The notes beneath the pieces were generated by a model that did not search any database, was not told the origin of the DNA, and saw only the letters and a program-made list of their open reading frames with translations. A stretch of 55,093 bases of DNA from Clostridiales bacterium (GTDB lineage Bacteria; Bacillota; Clostridia; Peptostreptococcales; Natronincolaceae). Of the stretch, positions 47,010-55,093 are shown piece by piece. Positions within the stretch are counted from its first letter, which is position 1. Each line of letters begins with the position of its first letter. The DNA lies in the NCBI GenBank assembly GCA_012519835.1, contig JAAYPJ010000023.1, positions 1 through 55,093 on the forward strand, written 5' to 3'. The position numbers and the translations under genes were made by a program.

Positions 47010-47153
47010 TTTTTCTCCCCCTTTGTTTTGAAATAAATTTTCCAACACCTGCTGCCAAGCAATTGCCATGCGAAGGAATTAACAAAATATAAAATTCCTA
47101 AAATTCCTTCGCCCCTCGTAATAACGTAACAAGACTACCTGCAATTATAATTG

Positions 47154-47169
47154 TGCAATTATCGTGCCA
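47154..47169 (-). promoter_or_regulatory. sigma-54 (-24/-12) promoter of the creatinase operon
   Basis: On the minus strand the sequence is TGGCACGATAATTGCA, identical to the consensus TGGCACG-N4-TTGCA, with GG and GC separated by ten bases. The predicted start of transcription is near 47143, giving a leader of about 134 bases. The upstream part of the 384-base gap (47170-47290) should hold activator sites; AAAATT...AATTTT near 47206-47226 is a weak dyad. The genes for sigma-54 and a sigma-54 activator lie directly upstream. Confidence 0.85.
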
Positions 47170-47290
47170 AAGTCCCTTGCCATAAAAAATCTATATTATT
47201 ATTTCAAAATTCAGGAGATAAATTTTAGGATTATAGGGCCCTCATAGCAACAACAGTCATATATTGTTTCTTGGTTACAAAAAATTACAC

Positions 47291-47326
47291 AATAATTAAC
47301 TCCCTCTTAAAAGGGAGTTAATTATT
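47291..47326. terminator. terminator after the sigma-54 activator gene
   Basis: A perfect 15-bp stem (AATAATTAACTCCCT and its complement) closes a 6-base loop, 68 bases past the activator stop. It isolates the creatinase operon from upstream transcription. Confidence 0.75.
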
Positions 47327-47393
47327 TTATTTATATCAAACAAATTTGGAATCTTTCAACACAATGTAAGGAATTTTGTCCTCCGGAAGGAAT

Positions 47394-48854
47394 TTATTCC
47401 TCATCGAATTGTAGCTTGGTTCCCCATGCCTTAAATTTTTTACGTATGGTACTTGCATCTATCCCCAATATATCCGCCATTTCAGAAGTACTTTTGCACC
47501 CCTTCATAACCCTGATAAGCAAATTTTTCTCATAACTCCTAAGCGATTCCTTGTAGTTTATATTTTCCAATGTTTGGTTTATATAACTTTTATCCAGGAG
47601 AAAGTCTATTCCATTGTTTATTAAGTCCTCAACCTCGATACATTCCCCTCCTGAGGTTACAACAAGTCTTTCAATCATGTTTTCAAGTTCTCTTATATTC
47701 CCCGGCCAGTCATGTTTTATCAACAATCTGGTTACCTCAGGTGTAAATTTTTTATTGAAACCGAACTTTTTATTGTAATGATCCAACAAAACTAGGATAA
47801 GACCGGGTATATCCTCTTTTCTTTCTCTGAGCGGAGGAATAACAATTGGTATTACATTTAGCCTGTAATATAAATCCTCCCTGAATTTTTTCTGATTCAC
47901 CATTTCTTCTAAATCTCTATTGGTTGCGGCGATAATTCTTATGTCTACATCGACGGGCTCCTTGCCCCCTATTGGCATTATTTTTCTGTCTTGTATAACA
48001 CGAAGAAGTTTAACCTGCAAATCTAGTGGAAGTTCCCCTATTTCGTCTAAAAATAGGGTACCTGTATTAGCAAGTTCAATTAATCCGACCTTGCCGCCAC
48101 TGTTGGCCCCCGTAAAGGATCCTTTTTTATATCCAAACAGTTCCGATTCGAGCAACTTTTCCGGTATTGCACCACAATCTATTTTTATAAAGGGTTTGGT
48201 AGTCCTCAGACTATTCCTATGGATTATCTCTGTCAGCAATCCCTTACCGACACCTGATTCACCCTGTATTAATACAGTAGAATCCACCGACGCAACCCTG
48301 ACAGCTAAGTCTATCACCCTTTTCATCTTGGGGCTACTGGTTATCATTCCCTTGTTTTCCAACTGATTTTTTCTGAGGTGTTCTAATTCCTCCTCATATA
48401 TATCTTTTATATATTTAATTTCACCCAAACTCTTTTTTAGGTTGGTGATTTCAGTAATATCCCTTGCTATTGCTATTGTACGAAAAATTTTACCGTCCTT
48501 AAATATTGGGGTGCCTGTGGCCAATAAATCCCTGCCGTTTACCCTCTGAATCATAGTAACAGGTGCCCCTCGTTCCAGACATTCAATAGTTACGGACTCC
48601 GAATAAATGCCTTCCTTCACCAGCTCCCTCATATTTTTGCCAATGGTATCCTCCGCCCTGATTCCATCAATTATTTCACACATTCTATTAAACCGCACCG
48701 TAACCCCGTCCGGGTCCGAAATATGGATCCCAATGCTGGCCGTATCCATAATAGCATTAAGCTCACATTCCAGTTCCGCGTTTTTGCTTTCTAATTTATT
48801 TATAATTTCATTCAATTCCTCATTGGACATGTTTCTAATTTCAGCAATTTCCAC
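47394..48854 (-). CDS. PAS-AAA+-Fis sigma-54-dependent transcription activator
   Basis: This 486-aa protein has an N-terminal coiled segment (about 1-35), a PAS domain (about 36-145), a linker helix, the AAA+ domain (about 165-395) and a C-terminal Fis-type helix-turn-helix (STSEMADILGIDASTIRKKF). Walker A is GESGVGKG, the sigma-54 contact loop is GSFTGA (a known variant of GAFTGA), and GTLFLDEIGELP is Walker B. Such proteins bind upstream DNA and use ATP to open sigma-54 promoters. The PAS domain suggests a small ligand or redox signal; creatine or sarcosine is a reasonable guess. The start is a GTG with AAGGGGG ten bases upstream. It lies between rpoN and the creatinase operon. Confidence 0.92.
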   Translation of the reverse strand: MEIAEIRNMSNEELNEIINKLESKNAELECELNAIMDTASIGIHISDPDGVTVRFNRMCEIIDGIRAEDTIGKNMRELVKEGIYSESVTIECLERGAPVTMIQRVNGRDLLATGTPIFKDGKIFRTIAIARDITEITNLKKSLGEIKYIKDIYEEELEHLRKNQLENKGMITSSPKMKRVIDLAVRVASVDSTVLIQGESGVGKGLLTEIIHRNSLRTTKPFIKIDCGAIPEKLLESELFGYKKGSFTGANSGGKVGLIELANTGTLFLDEIGELPLDLQVKLLRVIQDRKIMPIGGKEPVDVDIRIIAATNRDLEEMVNQKKFREDLYYRLNVIPIVIPPLRERKEDIPGLILVLLDHYNKKFGFNKKFTPEVTRLLIKHDWPGNIRELENMIERLVVTSGGECIEVEDLINNGIDFLLDKSYINQTLENINYKESLRSYEKNLLIRVMKGCKSTSEMADILGIDASTIRKKFKAWGTKLQFDEE

Positions 48855-48923
48855 CTAGCTACAACCCCCTTAATATTTCAACAATATTCTGATAAAGCTT
48901 ACATGGGATTTCATAAACTCCTG

Positions 48924-50321
48924 CTAAATACAATACCTTTTTCTTTTTGAAGATGGTGGTATATCCAGCTCACTTCTATATTTGGCTATGGTTCTTCTGG
49001 ATATGTTTATACCTTTATTTTTTAGCTCATTTGCTATTTTTTCATCGCTCAGAGGTTTTTTACAGTCCTCTTTGTTGACTATATTTTTAATAAAAGTCTT
49101 TATATTCCTTGCGGAAATTTCTTCACCTGAATCCTTTCTAAATCCACCGGAAAAGAAATATTTTAACTCAAACATACCGAAAGATGTACTCATATATTTT
49201 CCGTTTGTAGCCCTACTGACCGTCGATTCATGGATCCCAATTTCATCCGCAACCTCTTTCAGCGTCATAGGTTTCAGGTATCTCCTCCCGTTTTCAAAGA
49301 AAGCACTCTGTTTTTTTACTATTGTTTCGCATACTCTATGAATTGTTCTTTTTCTTTGCTCAATGCTTTTTATCAGCCAAACCGCAGAATTAAACTGCGC
49401 ATTCAAAAATTTATTGACATCAGAATTCTCATCGCCTGAAGCCATCATCTTCTTATAATCATTACGTATAACTAATCCCAAGCCACCATAATCATTATCT
49501 AATGTTATATATTCTTTTCCGATTTTCCTGACTATAACATCGGGAATAATGTACCTATTTTGACTGCATGCGAAATTTCTGCCCGGCCTTGGTTCCAATT
49601 TCTTTATAAAATCACAATAACCCTGAACCTTTTTCAAGGTTGTCCCTAGTTGTCTGGCAATATAAGGATATCTGTTTGAAGCAATGTCAGACAAGTGTTT
49701 CTCCACCAGGGCATAAATTTTTCTGTCTTTTATGTCTAACAAACGTAGTTGAATCAATAGGCATTCTTCCAACGTTCTTGCGCCCACACCGGGAGGATCA
49801 AGAGTCTGAATTACCTGCAAAATATTTTCAACAATAGATTGCTCCTGATTAAAACAAGCTGCAATCTCTTCAACAGTGGCCATAAGGTAACCCCTATCGT
49901 CTATGCTGTTTATTATATATTCTCCAATTTTAATATGTTTCTTATCTGCCATAGTCAGGTTATATTGGAATAACAAATGCTCCTGCAATGTAGTCTCTTT
50001 TGAAACAACATTCTCAAAGTTAAATTCATTACCCTCATTATAGTAGGCACCCTTTGTATATTCAAAATTATTAAAATCTTCGGTATATTCCTTCCAGTCA
50101 ATTCCTTTTATCCTGTCTTTTTCAGATTCTATATCTAACAGATATTCATCTTCAACAGTTTCTTCCATTTTTTCTAATATCGGATTCATTTCTAACTGCT
50201 CGTTGATGTATTCTTCCAACTCCAAAGGGGTGAACTGTAATATTTGAATTGCCTGTTGTAACTGAGGAGTCATAACCAATTTTTGTGATTGTTCTAATTG
50301 TGGACTAAACCCTATTTCTAT
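48924..50321 (-). CDS. rpoN: RNA polymerase sigma-54 factor
   Basis: This protein of about 465 aa is sigma-54. The N-terminal activator-interacting region is FSPQLEQSQKLVMTPQLQQAIQILQ, then the core-binding region, the helix-turn-helix (TLKEVADEIGIHESTVSRATNGKYM) and the RpoN box (ISRRTIAKYR). The start codon is unusual. GGGGG lies eight bases before an ATA (50319-50321), where the protein would begin like family members; the nearest in-frame alternatives are a GTG at 50330, inside that ribosome site, and an ATG at 50351 without one. It precedes the PAS-AAA+ activator gene and follows grdD across a terminator. Confidence 0.92.
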   Translation of the reverse strand: MEIGFSPQLEQSQKLVMTPQLQQAIQILQFTPLELEEYINEQLEMNPILEKMEETVEDEYLLDIESEKDRIKGIDWKEYTEDFNNFEYTKGAYYNEGNEFNFENVVSKETTLQEHLLFQYNLTMADKKHIKIGEYIINSIDDRGYLMATVEEIAACFNQEQSIVENILQVIQTLDPPGVGARTLEECLLIQLRLLDIKDRKIYALVEKHLSDIASNRYPYIARQLGTTLKKVQGYCDFIKKLEPRPGRNFACSQNRYIIPDVIVRKIGKEYITLDNDYGGLGLVIRNDYKKMMASGDENSDVNKFLNAQFNSAVWLIKSIEQRKRTIHRVCETIVKKQSAFFENGRRYLKPMTLKEVADEIGIHESTVSRATNGKYMSTSFGMFELKYFFSGGFRKDSGEEISARNIKTFIKNIVNKEDCKKPLSDEKIANELKNKGINISRRTIAKYRSELDIPPSSKRKRYCI

Positions 50322-50419
50322 AAGAACCACCCCCGAATGATATAATAACATCTGACTTTATTGTACCATCTAATTTAAATCTAATAAAGTACCCGGGGGT
50401 TTTTACTAAAATTGGCATA

Positions 50420-50457
50420 AAAATTGCTAAAACCCTAAGTAGAGTTTTAGCAATTTT
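50420..50457 (-). terminator. intrinsic terminator of the grd operon
   Basis: On the minus strand AAAATTGCTAAAAC pairs with GTTTTAGCAATTTT across a 10-base loop and ends in a T-run. It begins 30 bases past the grdD stop and separates grd from rpoN. Confidence 0.8.
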
Positions 50458-50487
50458 CATTTTTTATTATATTGTATCATAAATTTT

Positions 50488-51657
50488 CTACAGATATCCT
50501 GCTGCCTTGATTGCCTCGGTTGCTGCTTCTATTTTTTCTTCATTTACCAACACCACAGGACCGGTACAACCCATTCCGCCTTCAGCGTAAATTCCCACTT
50601 TCCAAACTGCTATAACAGCATCATCTATGTCTAGAACGTCTATGCCGGAAATCTCTCCTGTTACAATCTCTGCAGGAGGTGCTTCTACCTTTTCTTCAGC
50701 TTTAGGTTTGTCAGCTTCCATCAGACCGTCTATAATACCGTCTAAACCGGCCTTTCTGGCTGCTGCAAATTCTGCCTTTACAACCTCTTTTATGTTACCT
50801 AACGCAAGTTCGCCGGCAAATTGTAACGCACCTGCGGCAACCGGTGAGCCTGATGCCCTTGATAGAATCAGTACTACTCTATCGTAACCATCGCCACCTA
50901 CGCCGGGTCCGTATCCAAACCCTGCTGCTTCGTAACTTCCACCTGTAGCATAGGAAGAGAATACCTTCATCAGAATGTTTCCTGTAAGCGTATCTTGTAC
51001 CATTATATCAGGAGTTCCTGCAAGAAGGTCGTTACCTCTCATTACAACTCCACCGTCTGCCCTCATAGATTCTGCAAAGTTTATTTTGTATCCGTTTTCA
51101 CTAAGTGTTCTTAAGGTCCTCTCTACGGTTCTTGCACCGTCAACATTCAGAAGTCCTACAGTAGGTTCTTCTTTTCCAATAGCCTTCGCTACAGCAATAC
51201 CACATATCGCGTTCTTAACCATAGCTACTATTCTATGTGAGGCCGTTGACCCTGTAGTAGAAGCTAAAATCATTTCCCTACCCTTAGCCGGCGTAACAAC
51301 TCTACCGATAGTTGCAACCCCTATCGGGAAAGGATAATGTGCTGTAACACAAGCCTGTATATATCCGCTGTCTAAAAGTTCTTCCATTTTTTTATGAGCT
51401 TCATCCTCATTGTTAGCTTCTGCTATTTCAAGATCCGTATCCATGTCCTTAGGTCCGATTAGTACAATGTCATACCCTTTTGCAACCCTGGATGCTATTT
51501 CGGCGCCTCTGACCAGATTTTCAACTCCATGCTCATTACCTACAGTGGTAATACCTACTTTGACTTTTTTGCCAAAGTCGCCTGTTTCTATACCGTCCGC
51601 TATGTCATTCAATACCCTGCTTACCATATCCCTAACGACTTTATTGTCTTCAGCCAT
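50488..51657 (-). CDS. grdD: glycine/sarcosine/betaine reductase complex component C, alpha subunit
   Basis: This 389-aa subunit of protein C takes the carboxymethyl group from selenoprotein A and releases acetyl phosphate with GrdC. The conserved Cys that carries the acetyl thioester lies near residue 364 in GGMGCTGPVVL. The central part resembles phosphate acetyltransferase/PlsX-like proteins (LLNVDGARTVERTL, GTPDIMVQDTLTGNILMKVFSSY). It lies 14 bases after grdC and ends the operon. Protein C serves the glycine, sarcosine and betaine reductases alike. Confidence 0.93.
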   Translation of the reverse strand: MAEDNKVVRDMVSRVLNDIADGIETGDFGKKVKVGITTVGNEHGVENLVRGAEIASRVAKGYDIVLIGPKDMDTDLEIAEANNEDEAHKKMEELLDSGYIQACVTAHYPFPIGVATIGRVVTPAKGREMILASTTGSTASHRIVAMVKNAICGIAVAKAIGKEEPTVGLLNVDGARTVERTLRTLSENGYKINFAESMRADGGVVMRGNDLLAGTPDIMVQDTLTGNILMKVFSSYATGGSYEAAGFGYGPGVGGDGYDRVVLILSRASGSPVAAGALQFAGELALGNIKEVVKAEFAAARKAGLDGIIDGLMEADKPKAEEKVEAPPAEIVTGEISGIDVLDIDDAVIAVWKVGIYAEGGMGCTGPVVLVNEEKIEAATEAIKAAGYL

Positions 51658-51671
51658 TAATGTTCACCCCC

Positions 51672-53213
51672 TTATTCTACTGATAAGTGCGATGCGAAAC
51701 CTCTTATTGCCTCAGCTATCATGGATTTTATTTCTTCTTCGGAAACTCCTACGGCTTCTGCTTCACCCTCACCGGTGTTTTGTTCCATAATTATGGATAC
51801 ACCGTCAAATAAGTTTGTCATTCTACCAAGGAACAAGCTTCCTTTTCCGATAATCATGGCTCTGTTTATGTTACCTTCTTTAAGGTCTTCTATAGCAAAT
51901 CCCATATATGGAACTCCTGAAGGTATATGTCCTTGTGTAGGAGCCCAACCCGGCATACCGAATTCATCGGCAAAAGTGCCCACTGCTGCTCTGTCTAAAT
52001 CGCCTTTCTTAACTCCCAATGCCGCGATCATCTTATAGTTAGCTTCCGGAACGTCTCCCGCTCCTGCAGGTTTTGTAATATCCGGATTTTGCATTTCAGC
52101 TGAATATTTATTCACATCAGTTATCTTGAGTCCGCCTCTTTCTAAAGGTTCGGTAACCAAGGATGAAATAACTGCCTGTGGAGAAGAACCCGTACCTACA
52201 GTGTGCTTACCTACAAGATCAGATCTGAGTATAGGACTGACGCCGTCATCGTCACCAATCAATATGGCAAATCCGGCCACAACGTCTTCCAATATAGGTA
52301 TGTCTTGTCTTACGTGGTCTTTACCGTTCATTCCAAGCTTTGCAGTCGCACCGCCGGCTACAATAACCACATTTTTATATGTGCCTGAGCGTACTAATGC
52401 GGCAGCTTCGATCAAAGCATGGACAGGAGCGGCACAAAATCCTCTGGTATCGGAACCTGATGCATTTACGGCTCCCACTTGTTCTGCTACAGCTTTTGCA
52501 AAGTTTCCTCCGCCCCTTTGGTTCATATCCCCGCAGGCTTCTTCGGAACACTCTATAACATAATCAACTATAGCCGGGTCAATATCATTTTTGTGTAAAA
52601 GTTGCAAGAAAGCCAATACAGCCGAGGCTTTAGATGCTATGTTCTCAAGCATTACGTGAGCACTCAGGTTTACGTCTATAGCATGCGCCCTCTTAACACA
52701 ACCCACAATTTCATTGTCATGATATAATGCCTCTGCACCTTGTTCCTCGATAAGTTTATTAATGGCATCGGCATCATCGCCATCCTTTAATCTGCCTACC
52801 ATGTCTTCGGTTACTAAAGGATAAGCAGCTATTTTATCTTTTATTGCAGCTGTGAAATCCTTGCTTAGCGAAACCAGATCAAAGGAGTCAACTATTTTCA
52901 TAAATCCAATAAATTCGTCCTGTGGAGTAATCTCGCCAAGTTTACCGTCTCTTTCCGCGCCTTCTACTTTTTTGTCATACCATGGTGCCTCATAATTTTT
53001 TAATTCTTCGGGCCTCAATGAACCTATATAAACCTGGTTCGGAGGATAAGCTACAACATCCTCATAACTACGCAAACTTTCCGGAACCTTTTTTAGATAT
53101 TCAGAGTCCGGATTTACCACCATTTCGGTTGTTTGTGTAGTACCATTATAAAAAACCATGTCCGGTGTATGCACAAGAACATACCCGGCAGCCTTTGCTA
53201 CAGCATACGACAT
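51672..53213 (-). CDS. grdC: glycine/sarcosine/betaine reductase complex component C, beta subunit
   Basis: This 513-aa subunit has a ketoacyl synthase III-like C-terminal half (DTRGFCAAPVHALIEAAALVRSG, WAPTQGHIPSGVPYMGFA) and begins SYAVAKAAGYVLVHTPDMV, as in known GrdC. Together with GrdD it forms acetyl phosphate, which yields ATP. I chose the ATG at 53213 because GGGGG lies eight bases upstream; an in-frame ATG at 53228 lies before that site. A 28-bp palindrome stands in the 182-base gap to grdB. Confidence 0.94.
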   Translation of the reverse strand: MSYAVAKAAGYVLVHTPDMVFYNGTTQTTEMVVNPDSEYLKKVPESLRSYEDVVAYPPNQVYIGSLRPEELKNYEAPWYDKKVEGAERDGKLGEITPQDEFIGFMKIVDSFDLVSLSKDFTAAIKDKIAAYPLVTEDMVGRLKDGDDADAINKLIEEQGAEALYHDNEIVGCVKRAHAIDVNLSAHVMLENIASKASAVLAFLQLLHKNDIDPAIVDYVIECSEEACGDMNQRGGGNFAKAVAEQVGAVNASGSDTRGFCAAPVHALIEAAALVRSGTYKNVVIVAGGATAKLGMNGKDHVRQDIPILEDVVAGFAILIGDDDGVSPILRSDLVGKHTVGTGSSPQAVISSLVTEPLERGGLKITDVNKYSAEMQNPDITKPAGAGDVPEANYKMIAALGVKKGDLDRAAVGTFADEFGMPGWAPTQGHIPSGVPYMGFAIEDLKEGNINRAMIIGKGSLFLGRMTNLFDGVSIIMEQNTGEGEAEAVGVSEEEIKSMIAEAIRGFASHLSVE

Positions 53214-53315
53214 AAACGACACCCCCAAAAAAATTTTTATCCTAGTACACTATATACTTAATACATATACCTATTATTCATATTTTAAACATATATTTAT
53301 ACATTTATATATTCA

Positions 53316-53343
53316 AATAGATGGGTGTTAACACCCATCTATT
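53316..53343. promoter_or_regulatory. 28-bp perfect palindrome between grdB and grdC
   Basis: The arms AATAGATGGGTGTT and their exact complement meet without a loop, so the RNA would form a strong hairpin. The following minus-strand sequence is A/T-rich but has no T-run. It may cause partial termination or protect the grdAB transcript, so that the selenoproteins A and B are made in excess over C. Confidence 0.7.
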
Positions 53344-53395
53344 CAATTGGTATTTGTTATCTTAAGTGTGTATTGTCTTTAAATGTAACGAAACC

Positions 53396-54709
53396 TTAGA
53401 ATGCTTCGAATACTTCCTGTCCGTCAACTTCTGTTGATAAGGCTTCTAGTGCTTTTTCTACAAGTCTTCTTCTTAATGCTTTTTCTTCAACAGGATCTAA
53501 AGCCGGATTTCCTAGTGGATGTGGAATAGCGATTGTAGGTACTATTCTGTTAGCTCCAACTGTTAATGAGATAGGCACAATTGTACACATATGTACTACA
53601 GGAATGCCTGCTCTTTCAACTTCTTTTACTAGTGTTGCTCCGCAACGTGTACAGGTACCTCATGTTGAAGTAGTTATAACTGCATCAACACCGTCAGCTA
53701 CCAGTTCTTTTGCGAAAGCTTCGGCATACTTCTTAGCACTTGCAACAGCTGTACCGTTTCCAACTGTAGCGTAGTAAATGTTATGCAATGAGCCAATCTT
53801 GCCTTCTTTTTCTAGGTCTCTTAATACGTCTACCGGAAGTACTCTGTTAGGATCTGCATTGGCATATACCGGGTCATATCCACCATGAGCGGTTTCATGA
53901 GTTTCTGATGTTAATACATCAAATCCGGAAATATCATATCTTCCATATTTGGATGCACTTGAAGATTCGATTTTATCAGGATTGCCCTTAGGAACAATAC
54001 CACCGGATGTTACTAAACCAATTTTTGCCTTGGTTATATCTTTTACAGCCGGGTTCGGGAATACCCTGTCGAATGCAGGCATCGGATACTCGGTTACAAA
54101 CTCTTCGCCTTTCAGCTTTTTGATAAGCATGTCAACAGCTCTTTTTGAGCCTCTTTCTTCAGCAAAGTAGTTTACCCTAATACCTCTTTCCATGTAATTA
54201 TCTTCGTCAGGTGTTCCGATTTCTTCACCTTTTAATAATTTAAGAGCAAGTGATGTAAGTGCAGGTATAGCTTGCCCCATAGTAGCAGCCGAGTTACCGG
54301 TCTTTACAATATATACATCGGATTTATACATATCAGCACCCGGGTTCTCTACATACATAGCTGTTACAGCAGGGATACCTAATTTTTCGCTCACTGCCTT
54401 TGTTACCGCACCGGCAGCAACTCCGTATCTACCAGCGTTAAATGCAGGACCTGCTATGAAAAGATCTGGATTGTATTTTTCAACCATTTCAAGTACCGCA
54501 GCTTCAGCTTCTTCCAAATGTTCGTTGAAATAGGTGTCACCGCAGATAACTGTTGCTATAATTTCAGCGTTATCTCCTAATGCCGCATTTAAGCCTATCC
54601 CAGGACCTACTACTCCTTCTCTTACTTCAGGCTTATGATCAGCTTTTTCTTCTCCACCGATTCCAGCGAAAAACTGATTTATATAATGAACAACTTTTTT
54701 CTTGCTCAT
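53396..54709 (-). CDS. grdB: glycine reductase component B, selenoprotein subunit (GrdB)
   Basis: This 437-aa protein has an in-frame UGA at 53660-53662, read as selenocysteine 350 in TTST-U-GTCTRCG. Protein B activates the substrate amine and hands the carbon to GrdA. The N-terminal part carries VVHYINQFFAGIGGEEKAD and IAGPAFNAGRYGVAAG; after the UGA come VVHMCTIVPISLTVGANRIVP and HPLGNPALDPVEEKALRRRL. A caller that stops at UGA would give two pieces of 349 and 64-87 aa. The substrate-specific paralogs GrdF (sarcosine) and GrdH (betaine) are very similar, so glycine is favoured by the grdA-B-C-D order and my memory of the sequence, not proven. Confidence 0.93.
53634..53646 (-). promoter_or_regulatory. 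candidate SECIS hairpin of grdB
   Basis: Starting 14 bases after the UGA, GTTGC-GGA-GCAAC forms a 5-bp stem with a three-base loop in the mRNA. Bacterial SECIS elements sit at about this distance. It is small, and clostridial SECIS elements are poorly conserved, so this is a candidate only. Confidence 0.45.
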
Positions 54710-54773
54710 GTTTTCCCCCCTCTCTCATTTTTAACGGGAATTTATTTAATCATTCTTAGATTTTTGGAAATTA

Positions 54774-55093
54774 TTATCCTCTTACTTCGTTCATTGCTGC
54801 AATGATCTCATCAACATCGAGTACCATTTCCATCATGCCGATTTGATCATCATAAACATCTTCATCTACTGCGTCTTTAAATTGTGGTTCTACTGCGTGA
54901 TATGCTGTTAGTCCTAACTGGACTCCTGCTAAAGGACCTGCAAAGGTTGGGTCTCCTGTTGTAACAGTGTCTCCCATTAATTTTGCGGATTGGGCTTCTG
55001 CTCCTCCCAAGATTACTACTATATCTTCCGCCGGATATTTTTCAGCAATATCCTTTACCCTTTGTTGATTTTCAAGGTCCATAGCACCTGCAG
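54774..55093 (-). CDS. grdA: glycine/sarcosine/betaine reductase complex selenoprotein A (GrdA), partial
   Basis: This is the C-terminal part (about 106 residues) of GrdA, cut by the window edge. The first residues inside the window are [13 protein letters not shown]; in known GrdA the selenocysteine motif [14 protein letters not shown] stands here, so the UGA codon should lie about four bases beyond base 55093. The Met in GAMD is internal, not the start. GrdA carries the carboxymethyl-selenoether from protein B to protein C. The family is about 157 aa long. It lies 64 bases upstream of grdB, first of the four grd genes seen. Confidence 0.93.
   Translation of the reverse strand, partial: AGAMDLENQQRVKDIAEKYPAEDIVVILGGAEAQSAKLMGDTVTTGDPTFAGPLAGVQLGLTAYHAVEPQFKDAVDEDVYDDQIGMMEMVLDVDEIIAAMNEVRG

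Noticed and set aside
47054-47068. Second possible sigma-54 site (TGGCAATTGCTTGGC) nearer to the creatinase start
   Set aside because: The spacing fits, but the -12 part is TGGC rather than TTGC and the -24 part matches less well; the site at 47154-47169 is perfect.
47010-47069. N-terminal extension of creatinase
   Set aside because: It has no ribosome site and is not similar to the family, while GGGGGAG stands directly before the ATG at 47009.
53396-53590. Separate small gene downstream of grdB
   Set aside because: It is the C-terminal part of GrdB, in frame after the UGA at 53660-53662.

Overview
The window is 55 kb of a low-GC (roughly 38-40%) chromosome from an anaerobic, amino-acid-fermenting Firmicute. 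The evidence is a glycine reductase (Stickland) operon with in-frame UGA selenocysteine codons, a pyruvate:ferredoxin oxidoreductase, a selenocysteine form of MsrA, G-rich Shine-Dalgarno sites (GGGGG or AGGAGG) and several clostridial small or uncharacterised families (DUF3787, DUF5317). The gene content resembles Tissierella/Sedimentibacter-like Clostridia. Creatine fermentation is known in Tissierella creatinophila, but the species cannot be fixed from this sequence. No rRNA, tRNA, CRISPR array, insertion sequence or phage gene was seen.

Layout. 1-0.7 kb: a degraded gene remnant. 0.7-9 kb: endonuclease V-like protein, DUF503, CinA, a seven-LysM protein, LuxS, a CadA-type metal ATPase, selenoprotein MsrA, a DJ-1/PfpI protein and DUF3787. 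9-15 kb: a complete oppABCDF peptide importer. 15-18 kb: DUF5317, a membrane HD-GYP protein, a tiny hydrophobic peptide and an unknown protein. 18-21.5 kb: nifJ. 21.8-27.3 kb: the threonine pathway, with hom-lysC divergent from thrC-thrB-pheB. 27.6-29.9 kb: a YcdB/SLH surface protein between inverted copies of a 33-bp repeat. 30-34.6 kb: livKHMGF branched-chain amino acid importer. 35-42.4 kb: rnr, secG and the glycolytic operon pgk-tpiA-gpmI-eno, without gap.

42.9-55.1 kb is the most interesting part. On the minus strand, in order of transcription, it holds grdA(partial)-grdB-grdC-grdD, rpoN (sigma-54), a PAS-AAA+-Fis sigma-54 activator, then a creatinase, a 46-aa membrane peptide, a sodium:solute symporter and an acetamidase/formamidase-like protein. 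The creatinase gene is preceded by a sequence identical to the sigma-54 consensus (TGGCAC-N8-GCA form). The proposed pathway is creatine uptake by the symporter, hydrolysis to sarcosine and urea by creatinase, then reductive cleavage of sarcosine using the shared Grd A and C proteins, giving acetyl phosphate. Transcription would be controlled by the locally encoded sigma-54 and activator. The individual families are known; the link between them and the regulation are inference.

Two selenoproteins are split by UGA and would be mis-annotated by a standard gene caller (MsrA at 7264-7896, GrdB at 53396-54709), and a third (GrdA) runs off the right edge just before its selenocysteine codon. Intergenic regions carry several dispersed repeat families and strong stem-loops.
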